DNA of 64,000 bases from Alentia gelatinosa (GCA_950022655.1 OX465580.1:96738797-96802796), one strand, 5' to 3'; counted from the stretch's first letter, positions 23,201 through 37,172 are shown. Notes: generated by a model from the letters alone, not told the origin. Translations and numbers: made by a program.

Positions 23201-26200
23201 TTGCTATCATTGATATCATGTTTTTGTTATCATTCATTATATACAAGGCTGATACCCTTATTTTGAGCATTCATGAACCCAAGTTCCAATCAAATGACAT
23301 ATAAGGGAGCCACATGTATTGATACCCATTTTCATACTTTGATTTTGATAGGTCAGGTAGTCAGTGATGTTTTTAATGATATATGAGTCCTTCGCCAATT
23401 TAAATATCAGCTGTACACTCCTGCGTACTCTGTTGGGAAAAAATTGATTAATAATAGTCTGTTCTTTCGTTCAATAACAGTTACAAGGCAAATACACTCT
23501 AGTTTATCACCAAAAGCAAGGCATCGTTAATTAGGGCTGTGGTAAACAGATGTCATCAGATATTATCTTTCGGTAGGATTACTTATTTAATGGTGAACGT
23601 GACCAGTAACCTATCATACCGCGCACTGCAAAGAGATCCTAATGTGATAGTTGGTATAGTAACCAAATAAATACCGTGCATCATCCTAGAATGTCGGAAA
23701 GAATACGTCAAAATTAATTACAGACTAACCTTTGATAATTGAACAGTATTATAATTTAAATCATCACTTTCTGTTAAACTAACAACCGTAGCAGATGCAT
23801 ACTGCAAATATAACATTTGTTATACATTATCTATTCCTGCTTGCTGGAAATATTATTCTTTCCTGATATATAATCCGACCTTCCAAACAGGGCACGTCAT
23901 CGTGTAATGTTCCCATTAACCAAATTATCTAGAGAGGCTTTCCTCTTAGTTTGGTTTCTGACTAGGTTATTCACAGGGCTAAATGGGTCAGGGCATCTTA
24001 TCATGGAACCGTCTCTTAGTATATAATTATACCCAGGTAAAAAGTGAGTATTAAATTGCTAAACAGACTTGTGCACAGGGATAGATAACACTGATTGAAC
24101 GTTAAAGGTTTTTGAAATCCTGTACAAAACATCTCGCTAAAAGAACATTCTGATCAGTCTTTTGTCATGAAAACAATGGAGGTTAGTTTTATACCCATAT
24201 TGAAATTTGTGGTGTCTCTGTGAGATTACAATCTTCTAAGGTTCCACTCCTACGACATCAATGATGCAAATTGCAAAACAGGAATGGAACGAAGCACACT
24301 GATAGATGGATAGGGAAATGTGTACAGGCGTTTGGCATTGTTTACTAAGCAAAGGTAATGTGCAAACACGGTGGCAAGGGAACGTTGTGGTTGAAATACT
24401 TATCATTTAATGTTTTCTTCGTTTTTTATTCCTCAAGCTTAATACGGTTTATTATTCCACTGCTGTATTAAGGAAGAGATAGTGGATAACAACGCAGTTT
24501 TGCCGTTTATTTCTTTTATATATGGAGTATTAATCTTTATTAAACTGATAACATTATTTTACTATAAATATGGTAATTATACTTAGGCAAATATACAGTT
24601 GAATTTTATATACATTTTTTATAGCGATACTATGTTAATGAAAATACATTATATTTGAATGTAATTAGCATCAAATAATACAAAATATGGTATTTGGCGG
24701 ATAGGGACGGGAGTGGGGGGGGGGGGGAGAAAACTATAGAGACATAAAATTGATAAAATTGTATTAATCGATCAAAATCGAATCATTCGTGAGATGGTTG
24801 ATCAGGAGAGAGTCACCGTTTTACTGAATGGATGTAAGACTCATTGTACATGCAGGGGAAATTTCACTTGCCGTCTTACCTAAAGAATCTAATCATTGCC
24901 ATGGATATATCTTCTTGAATTACATATTACTTCCCGATACATCTTTTTATATTATGTACAAAATCTTTCTTCGTCCTGCATGAACTCATTGAAAGAAAGA
25001 CAAATTGTCATGAATGCTTTCTCACCCAACAGAGACGTATTACCTGGGGACGATCTCGAGCCAGACACTACTGTTAGCCACAACCTACTCTCCCAGAAAG
25101 GGCTAGGGAATGTAGCGTGTAGAGCCTTTTGACAGTGCTGCTGACTCTGACCACAAAGAGCAACTGTCTGCCCATGTATAGGGCTTCATTGGCCTCGTGC
25201 TCCCTGGACAATATACAGGCAAACATTACAGAGTATATATATGTACATACATAATTCAACGAGACTATCATGTACCTTTTTTTGAACTCTGGGAATATGT
25301 GTAATGGTGAGGTCGCATCAAAATGTTATACAATTTTGATTTTTTTTTTGCATCGGAATATTGTCTGAATCACCCAGACAGCACATGTACAGTTTAGAAG
25401 CCCCTTGTTATTTCCTGAAATTTTCTGAGGTCAGCTTTGATTTCAGCATTATTGTACATATATTGTCAGCGTTTTTACTTTAGACTATGGTACGAGATTT
25501 TGTATTTACCTGAATGCGTTAGTAAATCTAGGATCGGGTGCAAGAGACGGACAGGTGAACTGGCTCAATAAATGTTTTAGATGTGTCCAAGGCGGCCAAA
25601 TAACAATTCCCTTTGCAGGTCATGAAACATCTCTTGAAGCAAATCTTTTTTATTATGTCATTGAGCGCCGATTCTGGGGTAGAGAGATTTTTTCTGTCGT
25701 AAAAGTTCCAAAAAGTTAAATTAAGCGTGATTCGGTTACCATAACAAAACGCTTGCATAAAAATTGCATACAAATTTCTGAGTGTTTTCAAACTTTTGAA
25801 CACTGGAAGTTCGGAAATGGATCTGCATAAATCCAAAATAGCCTCGACCAGATAATTTATTATAGATTGACACGGGTTGGGATTGTATAAGACAGAAATA
25901 AAATGATAATATGTGCCCCGATCTACCTGAAATTGTTGTTCAGCTAAGACAGCTCAAGTGGGCTACAACTCTGACACAGACTGACCATGATTTTGTAAGC
26001 ATTCAATGGTAAGAGAAAGAAGTTGAGTAGTGGTGTAGATGAGGAATGACAGTTAAAGGCATATTGGACAATTTAACTTGAAGAGTAAAAGCCATGTTTA
26101 TGTGGAATCTTAAAAATCAGGGGGCTAGTTTTTGATTCAGCGATACATGATATAATATCATGGTAAAATATATAGACATTCTAAAAAGTTATATTCCAAA

Positions 26201-29200
26201 TTTGTAAAATAATAAAAAAATTAAAAAAAGATCTTTCAAATTTTCACACAATTCAGTGAATGTTCACGCCAATTGCGGTCGCTTTGTAATGCGGGTAAGG
26301 CAGATTACCAGAATAATCTCAGACATAAAAAAAAAACGCTTCAAGATGCTTTCTCGATCGTCATTTTTCTTTTCTACTCTTTCAGAATATCAGGAACACA
26401 TTGCTAGTACTCTCTTGCAATGGATTTCTCTCATTTTGGAACTGTCAAAAAACGATGTTAGAATCAAAGATGGTTACCAGTGGCAGATGATTGGAGAATC
26501 AGCGTCAACAGGAAAACGAAGATCTCACCAGGGCCCCGTTGCTCCACTTTGTGTGGTATTGCTAGCTATAATCGGATCGCAATTTTATTTTTACGATTAC
26601 TTTAATGATCCGACTAAAGAGCGTAGCTCCAGTAATATCGGATCGTATCCCTTTATTCACGTTTACTTTTAGGATGCGATAGCTATACAACAATTATGGG
26701 GCATATATTGAATGAGATAGGGGAAGATACATTAGTTTTTTAAATTAAATACATATGGCACCAAAGTTAAAACTGATCTGACACCTGGTGGTGTGGATCG
26801 CTTTTAGTAGAAAAACAAGGGGTGGGGTTGGGCCATTTCTAACCAAAGTAATGCGAAGTATTAAGATAGTTACACCTGATATAGACATTAAACAAGGCCA
26901 AAGTGTTGTTTCAGTTACAAACAGCCAAAATAAGATTGCCGGTGCTGTTGGTTCTGTGATACAAAATTGCTATCGATTTTTTAATGATTTTTACTTTCGA
27001 AACACCATTGTTCTGTAAGCCTGAGCCCCGACCCCTGTCCAGTGATAATATCATGGTTATAGCAAGGTTCATGGCTATTGCCGACCCATGAAGATTAAAA
27101 CATTTCTATGCTCCTAGGATAGAGGAAGGCAATGGAATGGGTGATGATCGTTGATGAGTATTGCAGGAATCTGAATGCATTTAAGTTTAAAGCATTACAA
27201 CATCATTCACACGTTGTAATGTATCGAACCAAATGTCATATATATCCACAAATACGACCTTGACTGTGCTGGTTTGGATTATTCATGAAAATTAAACAAA
27301 TTGTTACAATTTCAAGATTTATTAATAGAGTCAAGGTAAGTACAACCTGTCATACGATTGAATGGTATTCAAAAATATACATCAACGATATCAGTCAAAT
27401 TGAGCCAAATCATCAAAAATCATTGTTTTATCAGGAAAAGTAATTAAATTGGCTTGGTTTTCTCTCTTCCTGAACTCAATTAAATGAATTCCAATTACAA
27501 GCGCTTCAGGCATAGTACATTTCATCAGTAGGGACCTAATAAAGAATGAAGCAGAGTTGGGTGCTCCGGAGGCAGAGAACCTAATGGACCAGCACCACTA
27601 TTAATCTTTTTAAGATATTCACTAACTATTGTAATATTACATGACCAATCGAGATTTTATTGGACAGCTCTCTCACCAACTTGGCTTACTTTTCCAAACG
27701 TTCATCGAAGAGATATAGCCATAAATTGTTTTACTAAGATGTCGATGCCTGATTTGAATTGGTTTTTTTTCTATTGTTCCCTGCGCAATTTGGTTCCATA
27801 TAAAAACAAATACACCTGTATTTATCCTATGGGGAAAACTCTTACCTAGATATACATCATTCTTTACCAAGACACCATTCTCCGAATGGGCTTTTAATCC
27901 CATGACGTTACAGGAAATGTGGAAAAAGGTAATTATATTTGCAATAGTTGAATCTGTTCCATGACATCAACCGCTGTCGAGCATCATATTGAAAAATGCA
28001 AATGGCCTGGAACTCTTGCACAAATCATACAAAATAAAAAGGGACTTCCATCACAGAGAAAATGTAATTCCTGCAGTCACGCAATACATGATGACCAACG
28101 GTTTTGTCCTATTTTACGGGAGAAGTTACCACTTCCGGTCGGCCAGCGTCAGACCCGGCGACGTCACTGACCCGGAAGTGATCGCTCTTTTGAGGTATGT
28201 ATTGTAAATATATGGGAATAACGGATGGCCACCAGTGAAAAGGAGGGGAGAAAAGGAATCTGGACCGTTGACTGCTGTTCCCCAGTGTGTATCCTGCGTT
28301 GGCGGAGGGTGATGGATGGGTACCGTGCGGCCCATGCTGGAATGCAGCGGCTAATAACACCGGCGGCCGTTGAAAGAAATGTCTGCATGTCCCAGAGCAA
28401 AGGCGCGGGGCAGGCAGCAAAGCCAGTGCGCCCTTTGTAGGTGGGCTAACTGAAAAAGGCCATATGTGGAGATTGCACTGTTGGAGAGTGGAATATATGG
28501 TGTGACATCTTCTGAAGGTTCTATATCCATATTTATTACAAACTGAAACTGAATATCCATGGGTGATGCTTTTTTTAAAGACATGGAGTTTCACTAAGAG
28601 GAAATTATGAAGAGCAATCCCGAATATTTTTCAGTTCTATTTCTCCCTCCTGCCGCTCTAAGAAAGGTTGATATGTGTGTATCAAAAGCAGAAGGGTGTT
28701 TATAATGTATTCATAAACTGTTGTTATACTTATAGCTATTGTTCTCTACACATGCATCTAGATAAATTGGAGATATATATTCAAGATATTAAGGCAGACA
28801 GATAAAACGGTGTCAAAGTTTGGACTTCAAGCCCGGCGTCCACGTAGTTAAAAGCCATCTACGGTAGGCCTTACGATGCACCTCCTGACGAAAAATTAAA
28901 ATCGCGTCGAATTGCAAGCTGAAATAATGGTAGTTGTTAGACCCTGCACCCACCAACGCCGATTCTGGACCAAAAGGACCTTAATATTGACCTTCCGTCA
29001 CCTCCACCCACTTCCAATGGACTTCCGCACGGGATATATTGCATGAATAAAAAAACTTTCTTGCCAATAATTGCAAAACAATATGTTGTTATTTGTCAGA
29101 GACTTAAACAATCAATTGTTGTGATATAACTGTGGCAGCATCATGAGTTCATAATTCTGAACTAAAACTATTTATTTCAGACCATCTATAACAGAAATGG

Positions 29201-29228
29201 CTAAAGACCCATTTTGCTCTGGATAGTC
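23201..29228. other. Intronic stretch, no recognised gene
   Basis: Mostly AT-rich unique-looking sequence with a G run near 24713-24728. A MITE-like end (GCCCGGCGTCCACGTAG) occurs at about 28829. An ETS/CRE-like motif cluster lies at 28131-28180. Confidence 0.5.
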
Positions 29229-29839
29229 TAAAGCCTATAAGACACCGAAATCTGTTCCAGATTCATCCCGACCATCTGCTCGGTGATAGTAGGGAATAAA
29301 ATTTCGGTGTCTTATACCTATAAGACACCGACATGTAGACTCTTCCCGATTACACCTCCCCCTTTTATAACCTCGTAAAACGACCCCGATTGAGATCAAA
29401 GAGAACAGGCGGGAGTGGACCCGGCTGGGCCCCGGGCCGGGTGATAAGTATATATAGGAATAATGCAAAGTTTAATAACGTCTGTTCTATTCAGGATATC
29501 ACAAAACGGATTTCAGATCTATAATCGCATCTGTCTCCCCTACAGATCGGTATAAAATACTCGGGTATAGAATGAGGGGATTCATAGCATCACTATATAA
29601 GCGGCCTACTCAGAATCGGGAAGAGTCGGTGAAAGTGCGTACACCGAAATCTTAAGGTCGGGAAGAGTCGGTCATATCTGACACGGTGGTAATGCCCGAC
29701 GCGTCGGGAAAAGCAATAAAATCGGGTCGGTGAAGTGCGTACACCGACCCGATTGATGCAGATTGTCACAGACCCGACGGATCCGTCGGGCAAAGGTAGA
29801 ATCGGGCACAGCGGTCGGGTCGGTGTCTTATAGGCTTTA
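29229..29839. mobile_element. 611-bp TIR MITE rich in palindromes
   Basis: Perfect inverted ends TAAAGCCTATAAGACACCGA (29229-29248) and TCGGTGTCTTATAGGCTTTA (29820-29839), possibly with a TA duplication. The same terminal motif recurs internally at about 29308-29332, so a smaller inverted unit is embedded at the left. The right part holds CCCGACGGATCCGTCGGG and CCCGACGCGTCGGG. No coding potential. Confidence 0.75.
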
Positions 29840-32810
29840 CGAATCTTGATGAGCTATAACTGATGTACCAGTGTTGGTGGCAAACCCAAATTGTTTTTAA
29901 TTAGCTCAGATGAGAATTTGTATTGTGTGTTCTCATAATTTTTACGACCAAATGTTGGATATTTCGGGCCCTATCGAGCCTATTTAACGGGAAAACAGCT
30001 CTTGCGCGTAAAAAAATGTAAATCATCAGGTTGGATTTAATCAGGAACTCTACGATTGACGTCTTCAATCGCAGCCTGTTGGTATGCGATCGTGAGGTAT
30101 CATTGAGTCAATCGCAGAAACTAGTTCCACTGCCACAATTTTTTCTGACCTCAAGATAGAATCGGTTTCGTTTCTGGAAGTCAATCGTAATGGCCTATCA
30201 GGACTAGAATCGGCGTTGGTAGGAATAAGCCTTTACCCCCAACCAACGTCGATTATTTAGATCATTCAATATTTCCAAAATTACAATATATTCCAATATC
30301 AAAACTCTGCCTGTTATATAAATTATTGTACGGATTGAATGGTAACGCAATCGCGACCATGGTTTATATTTTTGGTCTTTCAGAGCCTTTCCAACAGCCT
30401 ATGATAGATACCCATGTCGACGATTAGAATTATCGGGGACCTTGCGATAGGCTACGATTTTGCCATTTTCAATCGTAGTCTAAAAGTGGGCTCCCACTAT
30501 CACGTTTTGCGCCTCCGACACACTACGATAGCCTTACGATAAGCGTTCTGATGAAAAAATGAAATTTCTGTCGGAAGGAACGGCTCTAGTGGGTAGACCA
30601 TCAGTGTTGGTGGATGCAGGGCTTAATTCGGAAATCTTTGTTGGCGAGTCCAGAAATCGCTCATTTCAATATTTTGGTGGGTTTCGGCCGTTTCGACGGT
30701 CTTTGGGTGGTGTAGTTAGTGCCTGGAGTGCACTTTTTGATTTTACAGTAGAAAAATAGCCTTCCGAAGGAAAATGTCACTAATATCTTTTTTATAGTAT
30801 GGTGGGTGGGCGGAAATTTAAACTGCTTAGAGTGTTCTCTGGAGTGGATGCTTGGAAGGCGTCACGTGACATCGTGTAGGGGAATATATTTTCGCTCACA
30901 TTACTAACTAACTCTGTTAGTCCTGGTAAATAATGCAAGAAGCATTACAGTCCATGGTATATATCTAATAGTTTAAAAGATCTAATTAATAGGTAATGGG
31001 ACTGACACGGGATATTCGTAATATCTCCATAGTCCCATTTACGCGGTTTAACTAATCTGTGACTGACAGTTTGTTTATATAAATGCATATATCTGACTAG
31101 CATATGCTTCGTTAACGTTGAATCCCCTTTGCGGATTTCATCTCCCCATCAATTTATATCTATCACAAGAATCAAAAGTCGTTCTCTGGATAACCTTTTT
31201 CTATAATTTGATATTTCTTGAGTATTATAATTTCGTGTCAGGGATAGATAACTAAAGATTTTGTCCAGATAGTGTATACATGTAAAGAGTCGACGTGACT
31301 ACATAATAACTGAATAAAGTGATAGCCGTGCGTTCCTCAAATGAAAAGGATGACCTTTCACGGTTTGTACTACACAGAACATTCCCCATCCGTCTCTAAT
31401 GGACTTCAATAATATAAAATTAATTATTCCTTCATTTTTATTTCGAGTAATGAATTAAACCATCAAAACGAGTCGGTAGCAGGCCTCTTTAATTTTTACC
31501 AAACTTTTGTTTATCCTTTATAAAAAAAGAACTAAGAGGATTGAGCTTAGGCAGTGATATCAACGTATTGAATGTGCATTACTAAGACAGTTTACCTTTA
31601 TAAAAATTATAATTACGTTTATCAAATACATGGGTTTGCTTGAAATGGTTTTATCGACAAAATGTGGCAATAAAACTGAAATCCAAGTATCAGCAGAGGA
31701 TAGCCAAAGGGAGTTTCGTTTCCATTGCCATTTCCCGGATGAAATACCCCCTGCTGGCAATATGTGGTCGACAATACGATTGTGGCTATGATATTGCCTG
31801 CCGATTGCCAATACTGAACAGAGCCAGATCTACTGCGATGTTCCCTGCAGGGCTACACTGATAGTGATATCGTCCTACGGGAAACAACCGTTAGGACAGA
31901 CAGCTGCTATGTCTGTCGGGAACAGCTAGAAAATAAGGCACCTATCAAATGTGAATTAGAATTAAGGTCACTTCACTAGGAAAGGTCACTGTCTCTCTAA
32001 TTACAAATATATTAGATAGCGAATCAATTTCAAATATATAACTTTCCCTAGATGATACTCCTCACACATACTACTAATAATAATAGTATTAAACAAGTAA
32101 ATTCAATTACTGAGTAAGGAACCAATTGTCGTAAAAACATAAATGTAAATGGTCGACTCCCATATATATACATGTACAATTTCAGGCACTTTTCCATAAG
32201 GTGGTTGGTAATTTCATTGATATATCAGTCGTGCGGTGACTGTGTAGCTTTTATATAACCATACACCAAAAGGTCTGCCATTGAATATTGACTTAGCGCA
32301 GTCATGGCTAGAACCTCAGATAGGTAAAGCGAAACTGATGAGTCACTACTTGATGGCTGTCCCGACGTTATGCCCCACTTTTGGATGGTGACGGCGGGAG
32401 GAGTAAGTCTTTTATCCTGCAGGTCGAGATCATGAGATCCAGGTCCTCGGGGGGCTATCGGCTCACGACACCGTCAACCCTGCAGCATCCTAGTCCTTAT
32501 CTCATCTGTGCACTGCCCACCCCCATCCTCTTTATCTCCCCGCCCCCTGCTCTGTCGCCGAGACGCACCAAGCCGCTCCCTACTCTTTTACCGACGTGCA
32601 CGGTTTATACTGATAGACTCCGTCTGGAGACGACTTGTGGAGTATGTTATGGTTGGATGATGGGCTATTGTGTCGTTTGACGTGTGGAATGGGTATGTTA
32701 ACAAATTATCTCAGGGAATTATGATTTTCTATTTAGAAATAGATGTAATAGACATACAATTATTGTGTCTTGTCATAGGTTTTAAAATTCTACCTTAGTG
32801 TTTAGCTGAC
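29840..32810. other. Intronic stretch, no recognised gene
   Basis: Old repeat-like segments at 30050-30770 share words with the MITE remnant at 28.83 kb (CCTTACGAT, CCAACGCCGAT). No coding signal was found. Confidence 0.5.
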
Positions 32811-33041
32811 GTGGGATTCACACGATGGGATTAATGTACCTCACATGGTGTTTATCTAAGACATATCCTGCTGAGATTCTGTACCCGAACACAATTTCTT
32901 CGTCTAAATTATAAGGATTCATTTCCCTGAGACATGTTTTCCTCCCTGTAATTGTTAAAGACATTTCCCCCTAAAAAGGAACCAAATTGCATGAGATTTA
33001 GAGCCCTGTGAGATACATGAATCCCATCGTGTGAATCCCAC
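32811..33041. mobile_element. 231-bp MITE with perfect 22-bp TIR
   Basis: GTGGGATTCACACGATGGGA at the left end is mirrored by TCCCATCGTGTGAATCCCAC at the right. The flanks TTTAGCTGA and TTTAGATGA could be an imperfect 8-9 bp duplication (hAT- or Mutator-like), with one extra base on the left. No ORF. Confidence 0.7.
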
Positions 33042-33128
33042 TTTAGATGATAGATGCCTATTCCTTTTCATTTAGCACCCGTGCGTTTCATTTTGAAGCT
33101 TTTGGATCAGCAAAAGCATTTTGAGATA

Positions 33129-34236
33129 CAGTAAAACCCCTCTTCCGGGACACCCCGCTTAAGGGGACACCCCGCTTAAGGGGACAATTTGCTCGGACCG
33201 GAAATTTTTCCCACTATTAAGAGTTTATTTTAACCCCGCTTAAAGGGACACCCCGCTTAAGGGTACACCCCGCTTTAGGGGACAGTTTTTCGGTACAGAA
33301 ATGCTTAAAAACCCCGGTTAAGGGGACAGTTTGGAGGGACATCATATCAAAAACACAGAAAACCCACGGGAAATGTACGGGACAGTTGTCGCAACCAGAA
33401 CAATAGACTGAGCATTCCCGTGTGGGCCCAGGCGGCCAGAGTGTGTTTCTAAATTCTAATTTCTAAATTATGATTTCAGTACAGATAGAAATAAATCCTA
33501 ACGATAGAGCTATATCTGTGTAGAGAAACAAAAAAAATAGTAGCAGGATTCAGTTAAGAACTGCACCAGAATCTCACTCTCGTGGCCCTTCAGTCTCCAT
33601 GCCTAGGTCTGGTTCACTTTGTCTCTATGTGCGGGAGACTATCCAAGCGGATAGTACCAAAAATTACCCGTTTTATATGTAGTAGGTAAATAACCACATC
33701 TCTAGCGGGTCTGGGCGGGCGACTGTGAGTGGATATTAGTATGAGCGACTTTCGCACCCGTTGAAGTTAGGGGGTTAGAGGCCCGCTTAAAGGTGGGCGA
33801 CACAGGGAGGGCTGGGGGCTTTGAAGGTGCGGTATTCAGTGAGCCGTCGCGGCTCACGGCGGCTCACGTTGAGTCTCTTATAGGGCTGCTGAATTCTCTC
33901 AGAAGTTACAGGGGGGTGGGGGGGGGGGGGGGCATTGACCGGGGGGTATAAAAAGGAGCGAATTTCACAACGAAGGCATATCCACCTTCAACCTATATTA
34001 TCTTTATTTTTTTTTTGTACATCTATATTCATCTAAATTATATTATTTATATTTATTTGCTTATTTATGTATTATTGATAAACCTTTTAACCTAATAACC
34101 ATCGTTTCCTTCATTTATATAGGTATTCTCTATTGCATAACCATTGGCAGACTGAAACCCCCGTTAAAGGGGACACCCCGCTTAAGGGGACACTTGGCCC
34201 GGAACGGAGGGTGTGCCCTTAAGAGGGGTTTTACTG
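33129..34236. mobile_element. Pogo/Tigger-like non-autonomous DNA transposon
   Basis: Left end CAGTAAAACCCCTCTTCC, right end AAGAGGGGTTTTACTG, flanked on both sides by TA. The ends contain repeated ACCCCGCTTAAGGGGACA motifs. The TA duplication and the CAGT terminus fit the pogo branch of Tc1/mariner. The 1,108 bp contain no transposase ORF. They include a poly-G tract (about 33907-33932) and an older interspersed repeat at 33541-33692. Confidence 0.8.
33541..33692 (+). repeat. Interspersed repeat, copy 1
   Basis: ATCTCACTCTCGTGGCCCTT, TATGTGCGGGAGA and TATGTAGTAGGTAA align in order with 55333-55488. This copy lies inside the pogo-like element at 33129-34236. Confidence 0.65.
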
Positions 34237-34769
34237 TACATCTGATCGATGAGAACAAAGGATGGTAGTTCATGAGGAGTGATATGTGCATTTGTATGGC
34301 TGCCAAATATCCAGGTGACATTATGTTCACCAATGCATAGCCTTTGCTTCTATTTTTTGTTGACAACTAACTTATGAATGAGTCTGTCGCCCAATTACAG
34401 TCTCATCCTTCATTCAATAACATTGTGTTTGTCAGTCAAACATAGGAAAAGATCCTCATTGGACACAGTTCTTAGCCTTTAATGTTCAGACGAGCTCAAA
34501 TTTAGAATATATTTGTGGACGAATCCATGGACAACATCTTTATATGGCCCGTTTCAAACACCAATTTCCATATGCCACTTCCAACCTCTATTTCCAGAAA
34601 GTACCTATGATAAGAGCCACATTCTCTGGATGAATAGGATCACCTTTGTATGCAAATCAGCAAATAGTCAATATGTCGAGGCTCTATAGGGTAATTTCTA
34701 CCATGTCAATTGGGCTTCGCCAATAAACCCACATCAATGGAATGGCGTAGGCATGACATGTTTGTGTCA

Positions 34770-35115
34770 GGTCTCATCACTGCTGCCCCCCCCCAACCGC
34801 CCCTGGCGTCTACTATCACTATCATTCCTCCACCTACCACCAGGTGACACTAACTATAGACACCTTCATCTCTTCCACTTCAAGGACTTCTCTTGCACAC
34901 CTCCACCTTCATAGGTACCAGGATTTTATCTCTCATCCATTATATTCATAGCAATTATTCACCATCATATATTCTAAAGATCTTATCAATTAATTCGAAT
35001 TATTCATATTCAATTCATTATCTTAAAATCTATTAGCTGAACTTAATAAAGTTCATTTACCTAATCACGTCTTGAAGCTTCCTTCGTTCGCAAGGGTGCC
35101 GGGAGGTTATTTACA
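34770..35115. other. Possible Ngaro-like terminal sequence
   Basis: A C-rich stretch followed by an AT-rich stretch ending CTTCGTTCGCAAGGGTGCCGGGA. This loosely recalls the A2-B2 ends at 51.7-52.0 and 63.2-63.6 kb. The similarity is weak. Confidence 0.25.
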
Positions 35116-35163
35116 GTACGGTTACACCATGTTTGTGATCTGGCTAAATTTTAAGGTGCATTA

Positions 35164-35445
35164 GGCCCGGCGTCCACCTACTACGATATGGCACCGATAT
35201 GGTCTACGATGCACCTCCCGATAAAAAATCAAAATCGCGTCGGAAGGTTACCTGATATCGGGGCAGTAGACCACGTTTCTGCGATTAGACACCGATAAAA
35301 ACCCCATACAACGCATGGTGTATTGGCTTGTCTAGACATGTGTCTACGGTTTTGCACCTTCCCGATATGGCACCGATTTTGACATTTTGTATCGGTGCCA
35401 TATCGGGAGGTCTACGATTCTATCGTAGTAGGTGGACGCCGGGCC
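35164..35445. mobile_element. PIF/Harbinger-like MITE
   Basis: 282 bp with TIR GGCCCGGCGTCCACCTACTA and its inverse, flanked by TTA on each side. Its interior is the reverse orientation of the copy at 57515-57796. Confidence 0.8.
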
Positions 35446-35448
35446 TTA

Positions 35449-35572
35449 GGCCCGGCGTCCACCTACTACGATGTATATCTAAACCTACCGATATGGCACC
35501 GATACAAAAGGCAAATATCGGAGACATATCGGGAAGGTGCAAAATCGTACACACATATCTACACATGCCACA
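35449..35572. mobile_element. Truncated Harbinger-like MITE, head-to-tail with its neighbour
   Basis: Starts GGCCCGGCGTCCACCTACTA immediately after the TTA that also ends the previous copy. It follows the 57515-57796 copy as far as about CACATGCC and then stops, so the right half is missing. Confidence 0.7.
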
Positions 35573-37172
35573 TTCTGAGATGCCAAATTATGGGCGGGAG
35601 ATATTCCCATGAAATAATACCTCACATATATGCTATTTTGTATTAGCGATACCAGAGATCGCCGCCTTGACTCGCTTGGTGTGTCGAGGGCATAAGATAA
35701 TGAAACGTTTCGTTAAAGGTAGATAGCGATCAGGATAGTGAGTTAACAAATGTTAATCCATTCACATCGTGAGTATGCCTTGATACCGTTGTATGGGAAC
35801 CCCACAATTCATAGTAGGTATCCCTCTAACTCATTATTAGTTGCCATATATCGTGTTCGGCAATCAGCTCTGACTGAAGGAAATGTTGGAAACAGAAATG
35901 AATAAACGGTTCAAAAATGGCAATACAGATTAAGGAAAAGCTAGGGCTGTTCCAAGATGGCAGTTGAGAGGAGTTTGTAGACTTTTTTCATCACTGATCG
36001 AAATATAATCACAAAGTCGCAGTCAAATCACGTAACGATAAGGCCTTTGGGAATATAACTTTGACATGGAATTGATGAATTTCTTCAAAATAAGTTAAGC
36101 ATTGGTTCCTCCAGTATTCCACAATGAAATTTCAATAGGTTTATCACGGGGTCAATTATGATACCGAAATAGCAGACATTATGACGACAATCTTATGACG
36201 TGTCATCATTGCCAGTAATGTCACCAACATTAAATATGGTTCACAACATAGAGTTAATTCTCCAACTTATATCCATGCCAACCACTTCAGTCGACATATC
36301 TATACACATCTGCGATAAGTGCTCATGATTTGTACCCTCACCACTTCACTAAGCAGACACAAACTGAATGAAACATCCAAACAAATAAACGTAATACAAA
36401 ACCTTAAGTAAGCAGACTCGGGAAATTTGATTCACTATGTTGTGGCTTCCCTGTGACATTTGCCCGTCAGCTGGCGAACTTTGGGCAGAGGGGTAAATAG
36501 TTGGTTTCCCTGGTGGACTGGCATGTTAGTACATGTGAGAATGCCGCAGTCCGTTCAGGTGATTAAGGCTTGAAGGAGAGCTTCTGCTGAAGCCCAGACG
36601 AGCATCCAATGGTCTAAATTTGGAAGCTGTGGCTCAGCCATTGGATTAGTTGCACCTAGCCGATATGGTCACTAGCATGGTTTCACCTTATAGCAATAGG
36701 CTGTCCAAGTTAAAGCATACGTTCAGGCTAGCAGTGGTAGCTGTTATGAATACTATAGTTAGGCTTTTCTTCAGGCCTTATACGTTTAATCGAGAGCTGC
36801 AGATCAAAATCTCCTGACCAAATGTTAGTTTTGAACATGTGAAATAAAATCTATAAAACATAGTTTCATGTTCACTACTTTGCTGATAAAGTTGTTCCTG
36901 CCATTTGATGCTTCCCAGAAACATACGTTCCAATAAATCCATTTCAGATATTGCTAATGACGATAGGCATACTGACCAATAATTTGGACTAAAGGTGCAA
37001 ACTGGATATCCCATATTCTCAAATTTATATATTCCCTTATAATTCCTCCCCATATGTCTTAGCTAACAGGATGGGAGTGTGCTTTCCAGTCTAGAAAACG
37101 AAATTGAGATCCCCATAATAATAAAAGTGGAACAAGTAAAAACGACTCGATGTAATGTTGCAATGTACCTAC
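35573..37172. other. Intronic stretch upstream of the giant-intron donor
   Basis: AT-rich sequence. No repeat family or coding signal was recognised. Confidence 0.5.

Larger units (their letters stand above)
11091..37172 (-). other. 26-kb intron within one CUB domain
   Basis: The intron is 26,082 bp, bounded by GTAGGT on the 5' side and TTCTGTAG on the 3' side (minus strand), and is phase 2. It holds the Ngaro-type retrotransposon, several MITEs, a (TA)n tract, the LTR-like block and the pogo-like element. I saw no convincing host exon on either strand inside it. Confidence 0.75.

Noticed and set aside
26256..26672. 138-codon plus-strand open frame
   Set aside because: AT-rich, no domain, and no splice or promoter context. 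Chance opening is likely.
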